From assembly GCA_021390615.1 (NCBI GenBank), contig JAJEJU010000019.1:55137-119136 (forward strand): a stretch of DNA of 64,000 bases, read 5' to 3'. Position 1 is the first letter of the stretch. The number at the start of each line of letters is the position of its first letter. The DNA comes from Rhodanobacteraceae bacterium ZG21-1 (GTDB taxonomy: Bacteria; Pseudomonadota; Gammaproteobacteria; Xanthomonadales; Rhodanobacteraceae). Below are positions 53,515-60,777 of this stretch, in pieces. The position numbers and the translations under genes were made by a program. Below the pieces are notes generated by a model. That model saw nothing but the letters and a program-made list of their open reading frames with translations, made no database searches and was not told the DNA's origin.

Positions 53515-54162
53515 TCAACGATCCTGTGCGGCCTGCGCGGCCTTCAGGTCGCGATAGTGCTGCAGTTGCCGCGCCGCCTGTTGCTGGGTGGTGTCGCGCG
53601 AGGCCTGTTCGCGATCGAGTGCGGCGCGCTGGCCGGACACCACGTCGCGCTGCTTGGCGATGCGGTCGTTGAGGTCCTTCGGCACCGGCTGCTTGGCGCG
53701 CTCCGCGTCGGCCGCGCGGTCGAGCAGTTCGGTCAGGGTTTTTTCCTGGCTGTGCAGATTGATCCGGGTGGTGCTCATCTGCTGGTCGATGGTCGCCAGG
53801 GTCTGCTGCTGCGAGGCCTGCAGCGAGGCCTCGTCGGGGTAGGCCGACAGCATCTGGGCGTCGTTGCGCGCCTGTTCCTCCGCCTGGCGCCGCTGCTCCG
53901 CCTGCTGCTCGGCCACCTTGCGTGCGGCCTCGCGCTCTTCGGGGTTGAGTTGGCGATCGACGTGCTGGATCACCAGACCCTGGTCGTTGACCAGGTCGTA
54001 GCCGTACTTGATGGCGTCGGTGGTCAGGCTGTCGCTGTAATGCGGCAAGCCTTGGCCGTCGCGCCACTTGTAGCGGAAACTGCCGGCAGTCGGCGCATTC
54101 TGGGCCTGGACCGACAGGCCCAGGGTCAGCGCGGCGATGGCGACGTAAGCAGACTTGCGCAT
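53515..54162 (-). CDS. DUF4124 domain protein with coiled coil
   Basis: A 215-residue secreted protein. The signal peptide 'MRKSAYVAIAALTLGLSVQA' is followed by a DUF4124 segment ('SFRYKWRDGQGLPHYSDSLT'), a small fold common in xanthomonad periplasmic proteins, then a long Gln/Arg/Glu-rich stretch (about 75-210) that forms a coiled coil. Function is unknown; the family is often linked to envelope or pilus proteins. The start at 54162 is fixed by GGGGGAATTCC before the ATG, the same leader as the gene at 10176. Confidence 0.8.
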   Translation of the reverse strand: MRKSAYVAIAALTLGLSVQAQNAPTAGSFRYKWRDGQGLPHYSDSLTTDAIKYGYDLVNDQGLVIQHVDRQLNPEEREAARKVAEQQAEQRRQAEEQARNDAQMLSAYPDEASLQASQQQTLATIDQQMSTTRINLHSQEKTLTELLDRAADAERAKQPVPKDLNDRIAKQRDVVSGQRAALDREQASRDTTQQQAARQLQHYRDLKAAQAAQDR

Positions 54163-54270
54163 GGAATTCCCCCTGTCGCCGAGAGTATAGCCAGCACGGC
54201 GAAGTCTTCCGCGGTCGTCAGCACGATGCGGCGACGGCAACTGTGATCGTCGTCACCCGGCGACGCAGGC

Positions 54271-54918
54271 TCAGCCGGCGACACCGTAGCGTGCGCGATA
54301 GGCCAGCAGGCGCTCGTGTTCCTGCGCCAGCTCGGGCCGCTCGCCGGCGTAGTCCAGCACGTCCTGCAGCGCGGTGATCGCGACCACCGGAATGCCGTAG
54401 TCGGCGCTCACTTCCTGCGCTGCGGAACGCTCGCCCTGCCCGCGCTCCTGGCGATCCAGCGCGATCAGCACGCCGGCGGGCTCGGCGCCCTGCGCGCGGA
54501 TCAGCGCCAGCGACTCGCGTACCGCGGTGCCGGCGGTCATCACGTCATCCACGATCAGCACGCGGCCCTTCAGCGGTGCGCCGACCAGCACGCCGCCTTC
54601 GCCGTGATCCTTGGCCTCCTTGCGGTTGTAGGCCCAGGGCAGGTCGCGGCCATGCTGGTCGGCCAGCGCGATGGCCGTGGCCGCCGCCAGCGGGATGCCC
54701 TTGTAGGCGGGGCCGAACAGCATGTCCACGCCTAGCCCGGAGCTGACCAGCGCGGCGGCGTAGGCACGGCCGAGCTGGCCCAGCGCCGCGCCGGAATCGA
54801 TCCGCCCCATGTTGAAGAAGTACGGGCTGAGCCGCCCGGATTTCAGGGTGAACTCGCCGAAGCGCAGCACGTCGCGCTGCAGGGTGAGTTCGATGAAGTC
54901 GCGCTGGTAGTCGTGCAC
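54271..54918 (-). CDS. pyrE: Orotate phosphoribosyltransferase
   Basis: Makes orotidine 5'-monophosphate from orotate and PRPP in pyrimidine synthesis. The 215-residue protein starts at GTG ([10 protein letters not shown]); no ATG is in frame near. '[20 protein letters not shown]' near residue 18 binds orotate and '[20 protein letters not shown]' near 118 is the PRPP loop. A GNAT gene ends 22 bp upstream, so they may be co-transcribed. Confidence 0.95.
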   Translation of the reverse strand: MHDYQRDFIELTLQRDVLRFGEFTLKSGRLSPYFFNMGRIDSGAALGQLGRAYAAALVSSGLGVDMLFGPAYKGIPLAAATAIALADQHGRDLPWAYNRKEAKDHGEGGVLVGAPLKGRVLIVDDVMTAGTAVRESLALIRAQGAEPAGVLIALDRQERGQGERSAAQEVSADYGIPVVAITALQDVLDYAGERPELAQEHERLLAYRARYGVAG

Positions 54919-54940
54919 GGGAAATCTCGCGGCAGTGAAG

Positions 54941-55444
54941 TCAGGGAGCAGCCGGCAGGCGGCGCAGCAGCAGGTGCTGCGGTCCGGCGCGGCCGCCATG
55001 GTACAACTCGCCGCTGTCGACGAAGCCGGCGCGCCGGTATAGCGCCAGCGCGGCGTGGTTGCGGCAGTTCACCGTGAGCACCAACTGGTGGGCGGCTGGG
55101 TAGCGCCGACCGAGATCGGCGAGCAGCGCGTCCAGTGCGCGTGCGCCATGGCCCTGCCCTTGCCGGTCGGCATCGATGAAGAACGAGCGCAGGCCCAGCG
55201 CGTCCGCGCCGAAGTCGCGGTCGGCGATGCGGCGGGCATGCTGCTCCAGGCGATAAAAGCCGATCGGCGAATTGCCAAGCAGAATCGCCATGGGCTCGCT
55301 GCCCGGACACTGTTCGGCGTCGGCCAACGCCACTGCGACCGGACCGACGAAATCGGTCTGCGGCGGATGCACGCGCAGGCGAAGCAGCGCGGCTCGCGAG
55401 GCCTGGTCGGCCGGCACGACGCGGATGGCGGCGGATTCGGGCAT
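54941..55444 (-). CDS. GNAT-family N-acetyltransferase
   Basis: A 167-residue acetyltransferase: the acetyl-CoA loop is '[20 protein letters not shown]' near residue 95, with '[20 protein letters not shown]' near 128 as the C-terminal GNAT signature. The start MPESAAIRV at 55444 begins the domain; an upstream frame overlaps the divergent exonuclease gene. The substrate cannot be read from the sequence. Gap to pyrE is 22 bp. Confidence 0.88.
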   Translation of the reverse strand: MPESAAIRVVPADQASRAALLRLRVHPPQTDFVGPVAVALADAEQCPGSEPMAILLGNSPIGFYRLEQHARRIADRDFGADALGLRSFFIDADRQGQGHGARALDALLADLGRRYPAAHQLVLTVNCRNHAALALYRRAGFVDSGELYHGGRAGPQHLLLRRLPAAP

Positions 55445-55484
55445 GGTTGCTATCATGCCGCATCCCCTGTCAGCCGGAGCTCGC

Positions 55485-56255
55485 ATGCGCATCGTCAGCC
55501 TGAATGCCAACGGCATCCGTTCGGCCGCCAGCAAGGGCGTGTTCGACTGGCTGCGCCAGCAGCGCGCGGACGTGGTCTGCCTGCAGGAGACCAAGGCGCA
55601 GGAGGATCAGCTCACCGATCCGATGTTCCGTCCCGACGGACACCACTGCTTCTATCGCGACGCCAGCAGCAAGAAGGGCTACAGCGGCGTGGCGATCTAC
55701 GCCAAGCGCGAACCGGACCAGGTGCTGACTGAGCTGGGCTGGAGCGCGTTCGACGACGAGGGGCGCTATATCGAGGCGCGTTTCGGCAAGCTCAGCGTGG
55801 TGTCGCTGTACGTGCCCTCGGGCTCGTCCGGCGACGAGCGCCAGCAGTTCAAGTTCAAGGTGATGGACTGGCTCGCACCGATCTTCGACGAGTGGCGGAA
55901 GAACGGCCGCGAGTACGTGCTGTGCGGCGACTGGAACATCGTGCGCAGCGAAAAAGACATCAAGAACTGGAAGTCCAACCAGAAGAATTCCGGCTGCCTG
56001 CCCGAAGAGCGCAGCTGGCTCAACGACCTGGTCGGTTCGCGCGGCTGGGTGGACAGCTACCGCACGCTGCGGCCGGAAGGCCAGGACTACACCTGGTGGT
56101 CGAATCGCGGCCGCGCCCGCGAGAATGACGTGGGTTGGCGCATCGATTACCAGATCGTCACCCCCTCGCTGGGCGCGCGCCTGAAGTCCTGCTCGATCTA
56201 CCGCGACGAGCGCTTCTCGGACCACGCCCCCTACATCGTCGACTATGCCGACTGA
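55485..56255 (+). CDS. Exodeoxyribonuclease III family protein (second copy)
   Basis: A 256-residue EEP nuclease: 'LNANGIRSAASKGVFDWL' near the start, 'VVCLQETKAQEDQL' (catalytic Glu) at about 30-43, 'CGDWNIVRSEKDIKNWKSNQ' near 145 and 'DERFSDHAPYIVDY' at the C-terminus. It has the sequence pattern of the second bacterial ExoIII subgroup (ExoA/XthA2), not the copy at 4096. Roles are abasic-site repair and 3'-end cleaning. Its stop lies within the overlapping start of the AmpG-like gene. Confidence 0.93.
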   Translation: MRIVSLNANGIRSAASKGVFDWLRQQRADVVCLQETKAQEDQLTDPMFRPDGHHCFYRDASSKKGYSGVAIYAKREPDQVLTELGWSAFDDEGRYIEARFGKLSVVSLYVPSGSSGDERQQFKFKVMDWLAPIFDEWRKNGREYVLCGDWNIVRSEKDIKNWKSNQKNSGCLPEERSWLNDLVGSRGWVDSYRTLRPEGQDYTWWSNRGRARENDVGWRIDYQIVTPSLGARLKSCSIYRDERFSDHAPYIVDYAD

Positions 56256-57498
56256 CGCCGCGCCGGCCGGTGCCGCCGGTCGATCCTGGCGGGCGCTCAG
56301 CATCGGTCTGCTCGGCTTCTCCTCCGGCCTGCCGCTGGCGCTTTCCAACCCGACCCTGCAGGCCTGGTTCACCTCGGCAGGGCTGAGCCTCAAGACGATC
56401 GGCTGGGTCACCTTGATCGGCCAGGCCTACGTGTTCAAGTTCCTGTGGGCGCCGTTGCTGGACCGCCTGCCGCTGCCCCTGCTCGGCCGCCGCCGCGGCT
56501 GGATCCTGCTGATGCAGCTGTGCTGCGCCGGGGCGCTGTTCGGCATGAGCCTGTATACGCCACAGGGGGCAGCCACCACCATCGCCTTCTTCGGCGTGCT
56601 GCTGGCCTTCGCCTCGGCCACCCAGGATACCGCTTACGACGCGCACCGCACCGACCTGTTGCCGCCGGCCGAACGCGGCTGGGGCACGGCCTTGTCGCAG
56701 GGCGGCTACCGGCTGGCCATGCTGACCTCCGGCGCGCTGGCGCTGATCCTCGCCGATCACCTCGGTTGGGCCTGGGTCTATCGCCTGATGGCCGCGCTGA
56801 TGCTGGCCGCCACGGTGGTCACCGCGTTCTCGCCGGATGCACCGGACGAACGCCCTGCACGCAGCTTCGCCGAAGCGGTGGTGCAGCCGTTCGTGGATTT
56901 TTTCCAGCGCTATGGCGCCCTGGCCCTGGCCTGGCTGCTGCTGATGGTGCTGTACAAGCTGTGCGACGCCTTCGCGCTGTCGCTGTCGACCACCTTCCTG
57001 CTGCGCGTGCCGCAGTTCAGCCTGTCCCAGCTCGGCGTCATCAACAAGACCTTCGGCCTGGCCGCCGGCCTGCTTGGTGCGCTGGCTGGCGGCTGGGTGG
57101 TGACGCGCATGCGCCTGTTCCCCGCCCTGCTCGTCCTCGGCGTGGCGCAGGCGCTGGTGAACCTGGGTTACATCGCCCTGGTCTACAGCGGCCCGAACAT
57201 CTATGTGCTGGGCGCCGTGGTGGGCGCGGAGAACTTCTTCAGCGGCATGGGCAGCACCGCCTTCGTGACCCTGGTGACGGCCTTGTGCAACGTACGCTTT
57301 TCGGCGACCCAGTACGCGCTGCTGTCGTCGCTGACCGCGGTCGGGCGGGTATTCCTGGGGCCCTTGGCGGCCTGGCTGGTGCCGCAGGTCGGCTGGTCGA
57401 GCTTCTTCGCGATCACCGCGCTCTCGGCGATCCCGGGCCTGCTGCTGGTGATCGCGCTGCGCGGCCCGATCGGGCGCGTCGCCCAGGCCAAAACCTAG
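56245..57498 (+). CDS. AmpG-like muropeptide permease (MFS)
   Basis: A 417-residue major facilitator with 12 predicted helices. 'LLGFSSGLPLALSNPTLQAW' at the N-terminus, 'SLKTIGWVTLIGQAYVFKFL', 'WAPLLDRLPLPLLGRRRGW' and 'SATQDTAYDAHRTDLL' are typical of AmpG, which imports GlcNAc-anhydroMurNAc-peptides for cell-wall recycling and thereby influences AmpC beta-lactamase induction. It overlaps the exonuclease stop by 11 bp. AnmK and a MepM-like peptidase are nearby, so cell-wall turnover is the likely context. Confidence 0.88.
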   Translation: MPTDAAPAGAAGRSWRALSIGLLGFSSGLPLALSNPTLQAWFTSAGLSLKTIGWVTLIGQAYVFKFLWAPLLDRLPLPLLGRRRGWILLMQLCCAGALFGMSLYTPQGAATTIAFFGVLLAFASATQDTAYDAHRTDLLPPAERGWGTALSQGGYRLAMLTSGALALILADHLGWAWVYRLMAALMLAATVVTAFSPDAPDERPARSFAEAVVQPFVDFFQRYGALALAWLLLMVLYKLCDAFALSLSTTFLLRVPQFSLSQLGVINKTFGLAAGLLGALAGGWVVTRMRLFPALLVLGVAQALVNLGYIALVYSGPNIYVLGAVVGAENFFSGMGSTAFVTLVTALCNVRFSATQYALLSSLTAVGRVFLGPLAAWLVPQVGWSSFFAITALSAIPGLLLVIALRGPIGRVAQAKT

Positions 57499-57530
57499 GT
57501 CATTTCCCTACTTGCCCGCGAGCCGTTCCG

Positions 57531-57549
57531 TGTACACCATGTACGTACA
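57531..57549. promoter_or_regulatory. Candidate operator for the ribbon-helix-helix regulator
   Basis: TGTACACCATGTACGTACA contains the perfect 10-bp palindrome TGTACGTACA and a further TGTAC at its left end. It lies 29 bp upstream of the small RHH gene start, where such regulators usually repress themselves. Confidence 0.45.
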
Positions 57550-57577
57550 GGGGGCATCCGTGATCGGAGTGGCGCGT

Positions 57578-57883
57578 ATGCCGGATATTCTCATCCGCGA
57601 TATCGATACCGTCGTGGCCGAGCGCATCAAGCAGCTCGCCAAAGAACGGCATTGGTCGATCAATGACGTAGTGCTGCACGCGCTGCGGCATGGCTTGTTG
57701 GCGAGCGACGGCGGCGTGTTCGCCGAAACCCTGCGCAGCAGCAGCGAGCTGAGCCTCGACGGGCACTGGAACGCCGCCGAGCGCGCGGCCTTCAGCGATG
57801 CCGTGCAGGCATTTTCCAGCGCGCCCGCCGCCCGCTTTGTGCCGGGGCTGCGAGCCGAGCCCGAGAAGATCGCGGTCGACTGA
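57578..57883 (+). CDS. Small ribbon-helix-helix (FitA/Arc-type) DNA-binding protein
   Basis: A 101-residue protein whose N-terminus 'MPDILIRDIDTVVAERIKQL' and 'AKERHWSINDVVLHALRHGL' fit the Arc/FitA ribbon-helix-helix fold of plasmid-stability antitoxins. The C-terminal half is not an obvious toxin-binding tail. The ATG at 57578 is preferred, with GGAG 8 nt upstream; a GTG at 57560 with GGGGG upstream and ATGs further upstream are alternatives. No PIN toxin (FitB/VapC) follows, so it is an orphan regulator. A TGTAC-type palindrome upstream supports autoregulation. Confidence 0.7.
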   Translation: MPDILIRDIDTVVAERIKQLAKERHWSINDVVLHALRHGLLASDGGVFAETLRSSSELSLDGHWNAAERAAFSDAVQAFSSAPAARFVPGLRAEPEKIAVD

Positions 57884-57907
57884 GCCGCACCGCCAGCGCC
57901 GAACCCG

Positions 57908-59044
57908 TTAGCCCGCCGACGACGGCGACTGTGGCGCGGCGTGGACCGCGCCAAGCACGCGCGGCCCGCTGGCGCCGGTCACCTGGGCCAGGTTGCCCGG
58001 CAAGCCGAGCAGGCGCTGCCGCGCCAGCCAGGCGAAGGCGGTGGCTTCCAGATAGTCCGGGTCGACGCCGAACGCGGCGGAGCTGTGCAGCTCGCGCGGC
58101 GCCAGCAGTTCGCTGAGCCGGCGCATCAGCAGCGGATTGTGCACGCCGCCGCCGCAGGCCAGCACGTCCTCGGCGGCGTCGGCATGACGGCCGATGGCTT
58201 CGGCCACGCTGCGCGCCGTCAGCTCCAGCAGGGTCGCCTGGACGTCGGCCGGGCTGAGCCCGGCCAGGCGCGCATGGCCTTCCAGCCAGGCCAGATGGAA
58301 ATGTTCGCGACCGGTGCTTTTCGGCGGCGGCAAGGCGAAGTAGGCATCCGCCAGCAGCTCGTGCAGCAGGGCTTCGTTCACCCGCCCGCTGGCGGCGAAG
58401 GCGCCGTCGCGATCGTAGGCCTCGCCGCGATGGCGCAGGCACCAGGCGTCGAGCAAGCCGTTCGCCGGGCCGGTGTCGAAGCCCAGCACGCGGCCGTCGC
58501 CGGCAAGCAGGGTGATGTTGGCGATGCCGCCGAGGTTGAGCACGACGCGGTCGTGTCCCGGCCGCGCCAGCAGCATTGCGTGCACGGCCGGCAGCAGCGG
58601 CGCGCCCTGCCCGCCCGCGGCGACGTCGGCGCGGCGGAAGTCGGCCACCACCTCGATGCCGCAGCGCTCGGCGATCACGCTGGGATCGCCGATCTGCAGA
58701 GTGAAGGGAAAGGCCCCGCTTGGCCGATGGCGCAGGGTCTGCCCATGCGAGCCGATCGCGCGTACGCCCGACGCCGGCGTCGCGCTGCGTTCGAGCAGGG
58801 CCAGCGCGGCTTCGGCGAAGCATTGGCCGATCTCGACGTCCAGGCGTCCATAGGCGTCCAGATCGAGTCGCTGCTCGTCCTGCGCCACCGCTAGGATGCG
58901 TTCGCGCAGCGGCTGCGGCCAGGGATGGGTCAGCGCCGCCTGCAGTTGTGGCCGTCCGTTCTCGAAGCTGGCCAGCGCGGCGTCGATGCCGTCGGCGCTG
59001 GTGCCGGAAATCAGGCCGAGATAGAGCGCAGAGGAATCATCCAT
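57908..59044 (-). CDS. anmK: Anhydro-N-acetylmuramic acid kinase
   Basis: Phosphorylates and opens anhydroMurNAc to MurNAc-6-phosphate in peptidoglycan recycling. The 378-residue protein begins 'MDDSSALYLGLISGTSADGI' with the nucleotide-binding GTSADGID (15-22), and shows 'GSHGQTLRHRPSGAFPFTLQ' near 98, 'VLNLGGIANITLL' near 165 and 'VLACGGGVHNPLLMRRL' near 290. It is in the usual size range. The M23 peptidase gene upstream on the same strand ends 140 bp away. With the AmpG-like importer it forms part of a recycling set. Confidence 0.95.
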   Translation of the reverse strand: MDDSSALYLGLISGTSADGIDAALASFENGRPQLQAALTHPWPQPLRERILAVAQDEQRLDLDAYGRLDVEIGQCFAEAALALLERSATPASGVRAIGSHGQTLRHRPSGAFPFTLQIGDPSVIAERCGIEVVADFRRADVAAGGQGAPLLPAVHAMLLARPGHDRVVLNLGGIANITLLAGDGRVLGFDTGPANGLLDAWCLRHRGEAYDRDGAFAASGRVNEALLHELLADAYFALPPPKSTGREHFHLAWLEGHARLAGLSPADVQATLLELTARSVAEAIGRHADAAEDVLACGGGVHNPLLMRRLSELLAPRELHSSAAFGVDPDYLEATAFAWLARQRLLGLPGNLAQVTGASGPRVLGAVHAAPQSPSSAG

Positions 59045-59184
59045 GTCGCGAATACCGGAAGAAGACTGGCGGGCGCGGCGCCGAGGCCGTCAGCCGTGTG
59101 GGATGGGCTGGTCATCAAGGGCCAGCACGATGGTGCTGTCGAGACGCCGGCATCGACAAGTGCACGGTCGATGCCGCGCACCGC

Positions 59185-60621
59185 TCAGTCGTCGTTGCGC
59201 GTGGCCGAGCCCGCGCGGGCCAGCTTGACGTTGGCGTCCACCGACTTCAGCCGCGCCAGCTGCGGCTGCACCACCTGGCTCCTGAAGCGCGCCAACTGCA
59301 CCGCCGGCAGCGGCTCCGGCTTGGGCAGGGTGACCGTCTGCGGGTCGCGCTGCACGTTGTTGACGCGGAATTCGTAGTGCAGGTGCGGGCCGGTGGCCAG
59401 GCCGGTCATGCCGACAAAGCCGATCACCTGGCCCTGGCTCACGTGCTGGCCGATCCTCTCGTTGGCGAACTTCGACATGTGGCCGTAGGCCGTGCTGATG
59501 GTGCCGTTGTGCTGGATCACCACGAAGTTGCCGTAGCCGTTCATCCAGCCGCGGAACTTGATCACGCCATCGCCGGCGGCATGGATCGGTGTGCCGGTGG
59601 GCGCGGCGTAGTCGATGCCCTTGTGGGCGCGCATCAGGCCGAGAATCGGATGGAAGCGTGCGGCGCTGAAGGTGGACGAGATGCGGGTGAAGTCGACCGG
59701 AATGCGCAGGAACGACTTCTGGATCGGCCGCCCGTCCTCGCTGAACCAGCCGTAGCTGCCGTCGGCCTTCTTGAAGCGGTAGGCGGTATAGCGCTCGCCC
59801 TGATTGACGAATTCGGCGGCCACGATGTCGCCCTCATGCAGGTAGGCGCCGTCGCGGTACACGTCGTCGTAGATGACGGTGAAGCTGTCGCCTTCGCGCA
59901 GGTCCTGTACGAAGTCGATGTCGTATTTGAACAGCTCGGCCAGCTTGAGCACCATCGCGTTGCTCATGCCGGCCTTGGAGCCGGCGGCGAACAGCGAACT
60001 GTCGATCACGCCGTGCGCGACATGCTCGCGCGTGTCCATGTCGCGCGCCTGCGTCGCCACGGTGGCCTTGCCGCCGTCGAAGCGCATGGTGATGCGGCTG
60101 CTGTCGTCCTGGTCGAAGCGCAGGCCCTTGAGGCTGCCGTCGCGGCCGAGCAGGAAATCGAATTCCTGCCCTGGCTTGATGTTGTGCAGCGACTTGGTGT
60201 TGCTGGCATTGTCCATGACCGTCTGCAGATCGGTCATGCTGAGGCCCTGGCCCTGGAAGATGTCCGACAGGCGCTGGCCGGGCTGCACTCGCACCACGCG
60301 CCAGTCTTCGATGTCGGGTGCGCGGATGACCGGAGCGGCCTTCGGCAGCGCCAGCGGCAATAGCTGGTGCACGTCGGGTTTGGTGGCCGGATGCATCGCA
60401 TTGGCCCACACCGGGATGGCGAAGCCGGAGAGTGCGGTAAGCAGCAGGGCGGTGCCGGCGAGCACCCAGCGTTCGCGGTGCCAATGGATCGGCGTGGCTT
60501 CGCCGTCGCGGCTGAAGGACCAGTGCGCGCAGCGTTCGTAGAAGTGCGAGTGGCGGCGTTGAGCCTTGCGAAGGATCGCCTGTTTGCGAGCGTTGCGCGC
60601 GTCCTGATCGTTCTTGCCCAT
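59185..60621 (-). CDS. M23-family peptidoglycan endopeptidase (MepM-like)
   Basis: A 478-residue bitopic protein: a basic cytoplasmic N-terminus, a helix at about 53-73, an OapA/LysM-like region ('RVQPGQRLSDIFQGQGLSMT' near 111) and a C-terminal lysostaphin-type Zn peptidase. Zinc ligands are H333 and D337 in HKGID and H415 in GPHLHYE, with H381 and H413 as catalytic residues, so the active site is intact. MepM-type enzymes cut D-Ala-mDAP crosslinks so the wall can expand. It precedes anmK on the minus strand, a gene order seen in Xanthomonadales where tyrS normally follows; tyrS is not here. Confidence 0.92.
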   Translation of the reverse strand: MGKNDQDARNARKQAILRKAQRRHSHFYERCAHWSFSRDGEATPIHWHRERWVLAGTALLLTALSGFAIPVWANAMHPATKPDVHQLLPLALPKAAPVIRAPDIEDWRVVRVQPGQRLSDIFQGQGLSMTDLQTVMDNASNTKSLHNIKPGQEFDFLLGRDGSLKGLRFDQDDSSRITMRFDGGKATVATQARDMDTREHVAHGVIDSSLFAAGSKAGMSNAMVLKLAELFKYDIDFVQDLREGDSFTVIYDDVYRDGAYLHEGDIVAAEFVNQGERYTAYRFKKADGSYGWFSEDGRPIQKSFLRIPVDFTRISSTFSAARFHPILGLMRAHKGIDYAAPTGTPIHAAGDGVIKFRGWMNGYGNFVVIQHNGTISTAYGHMSKFANERIGQHVSQGQVIGFVGMTGLATGPHLHYEFRVNNVQRDPQTVTLPKPEPLPAVQLARFRSQVVQPQLARLKSVDANVKLARAGSATRNDD

Positions 60622-60777
60622 GCCCCGGCAACCCCACCGTACAAAGTATCGATCACGTGTACCTTACGGCCATGTGCAAACGCCGTCAATGCCTTTTCCA
60701 TCAATGAGTTGCATGTCAGTTTTGATTAACATGCAATTAACTTGTTGCAGCCTGGCGAGGCCCGGCGAACGGCAGGC

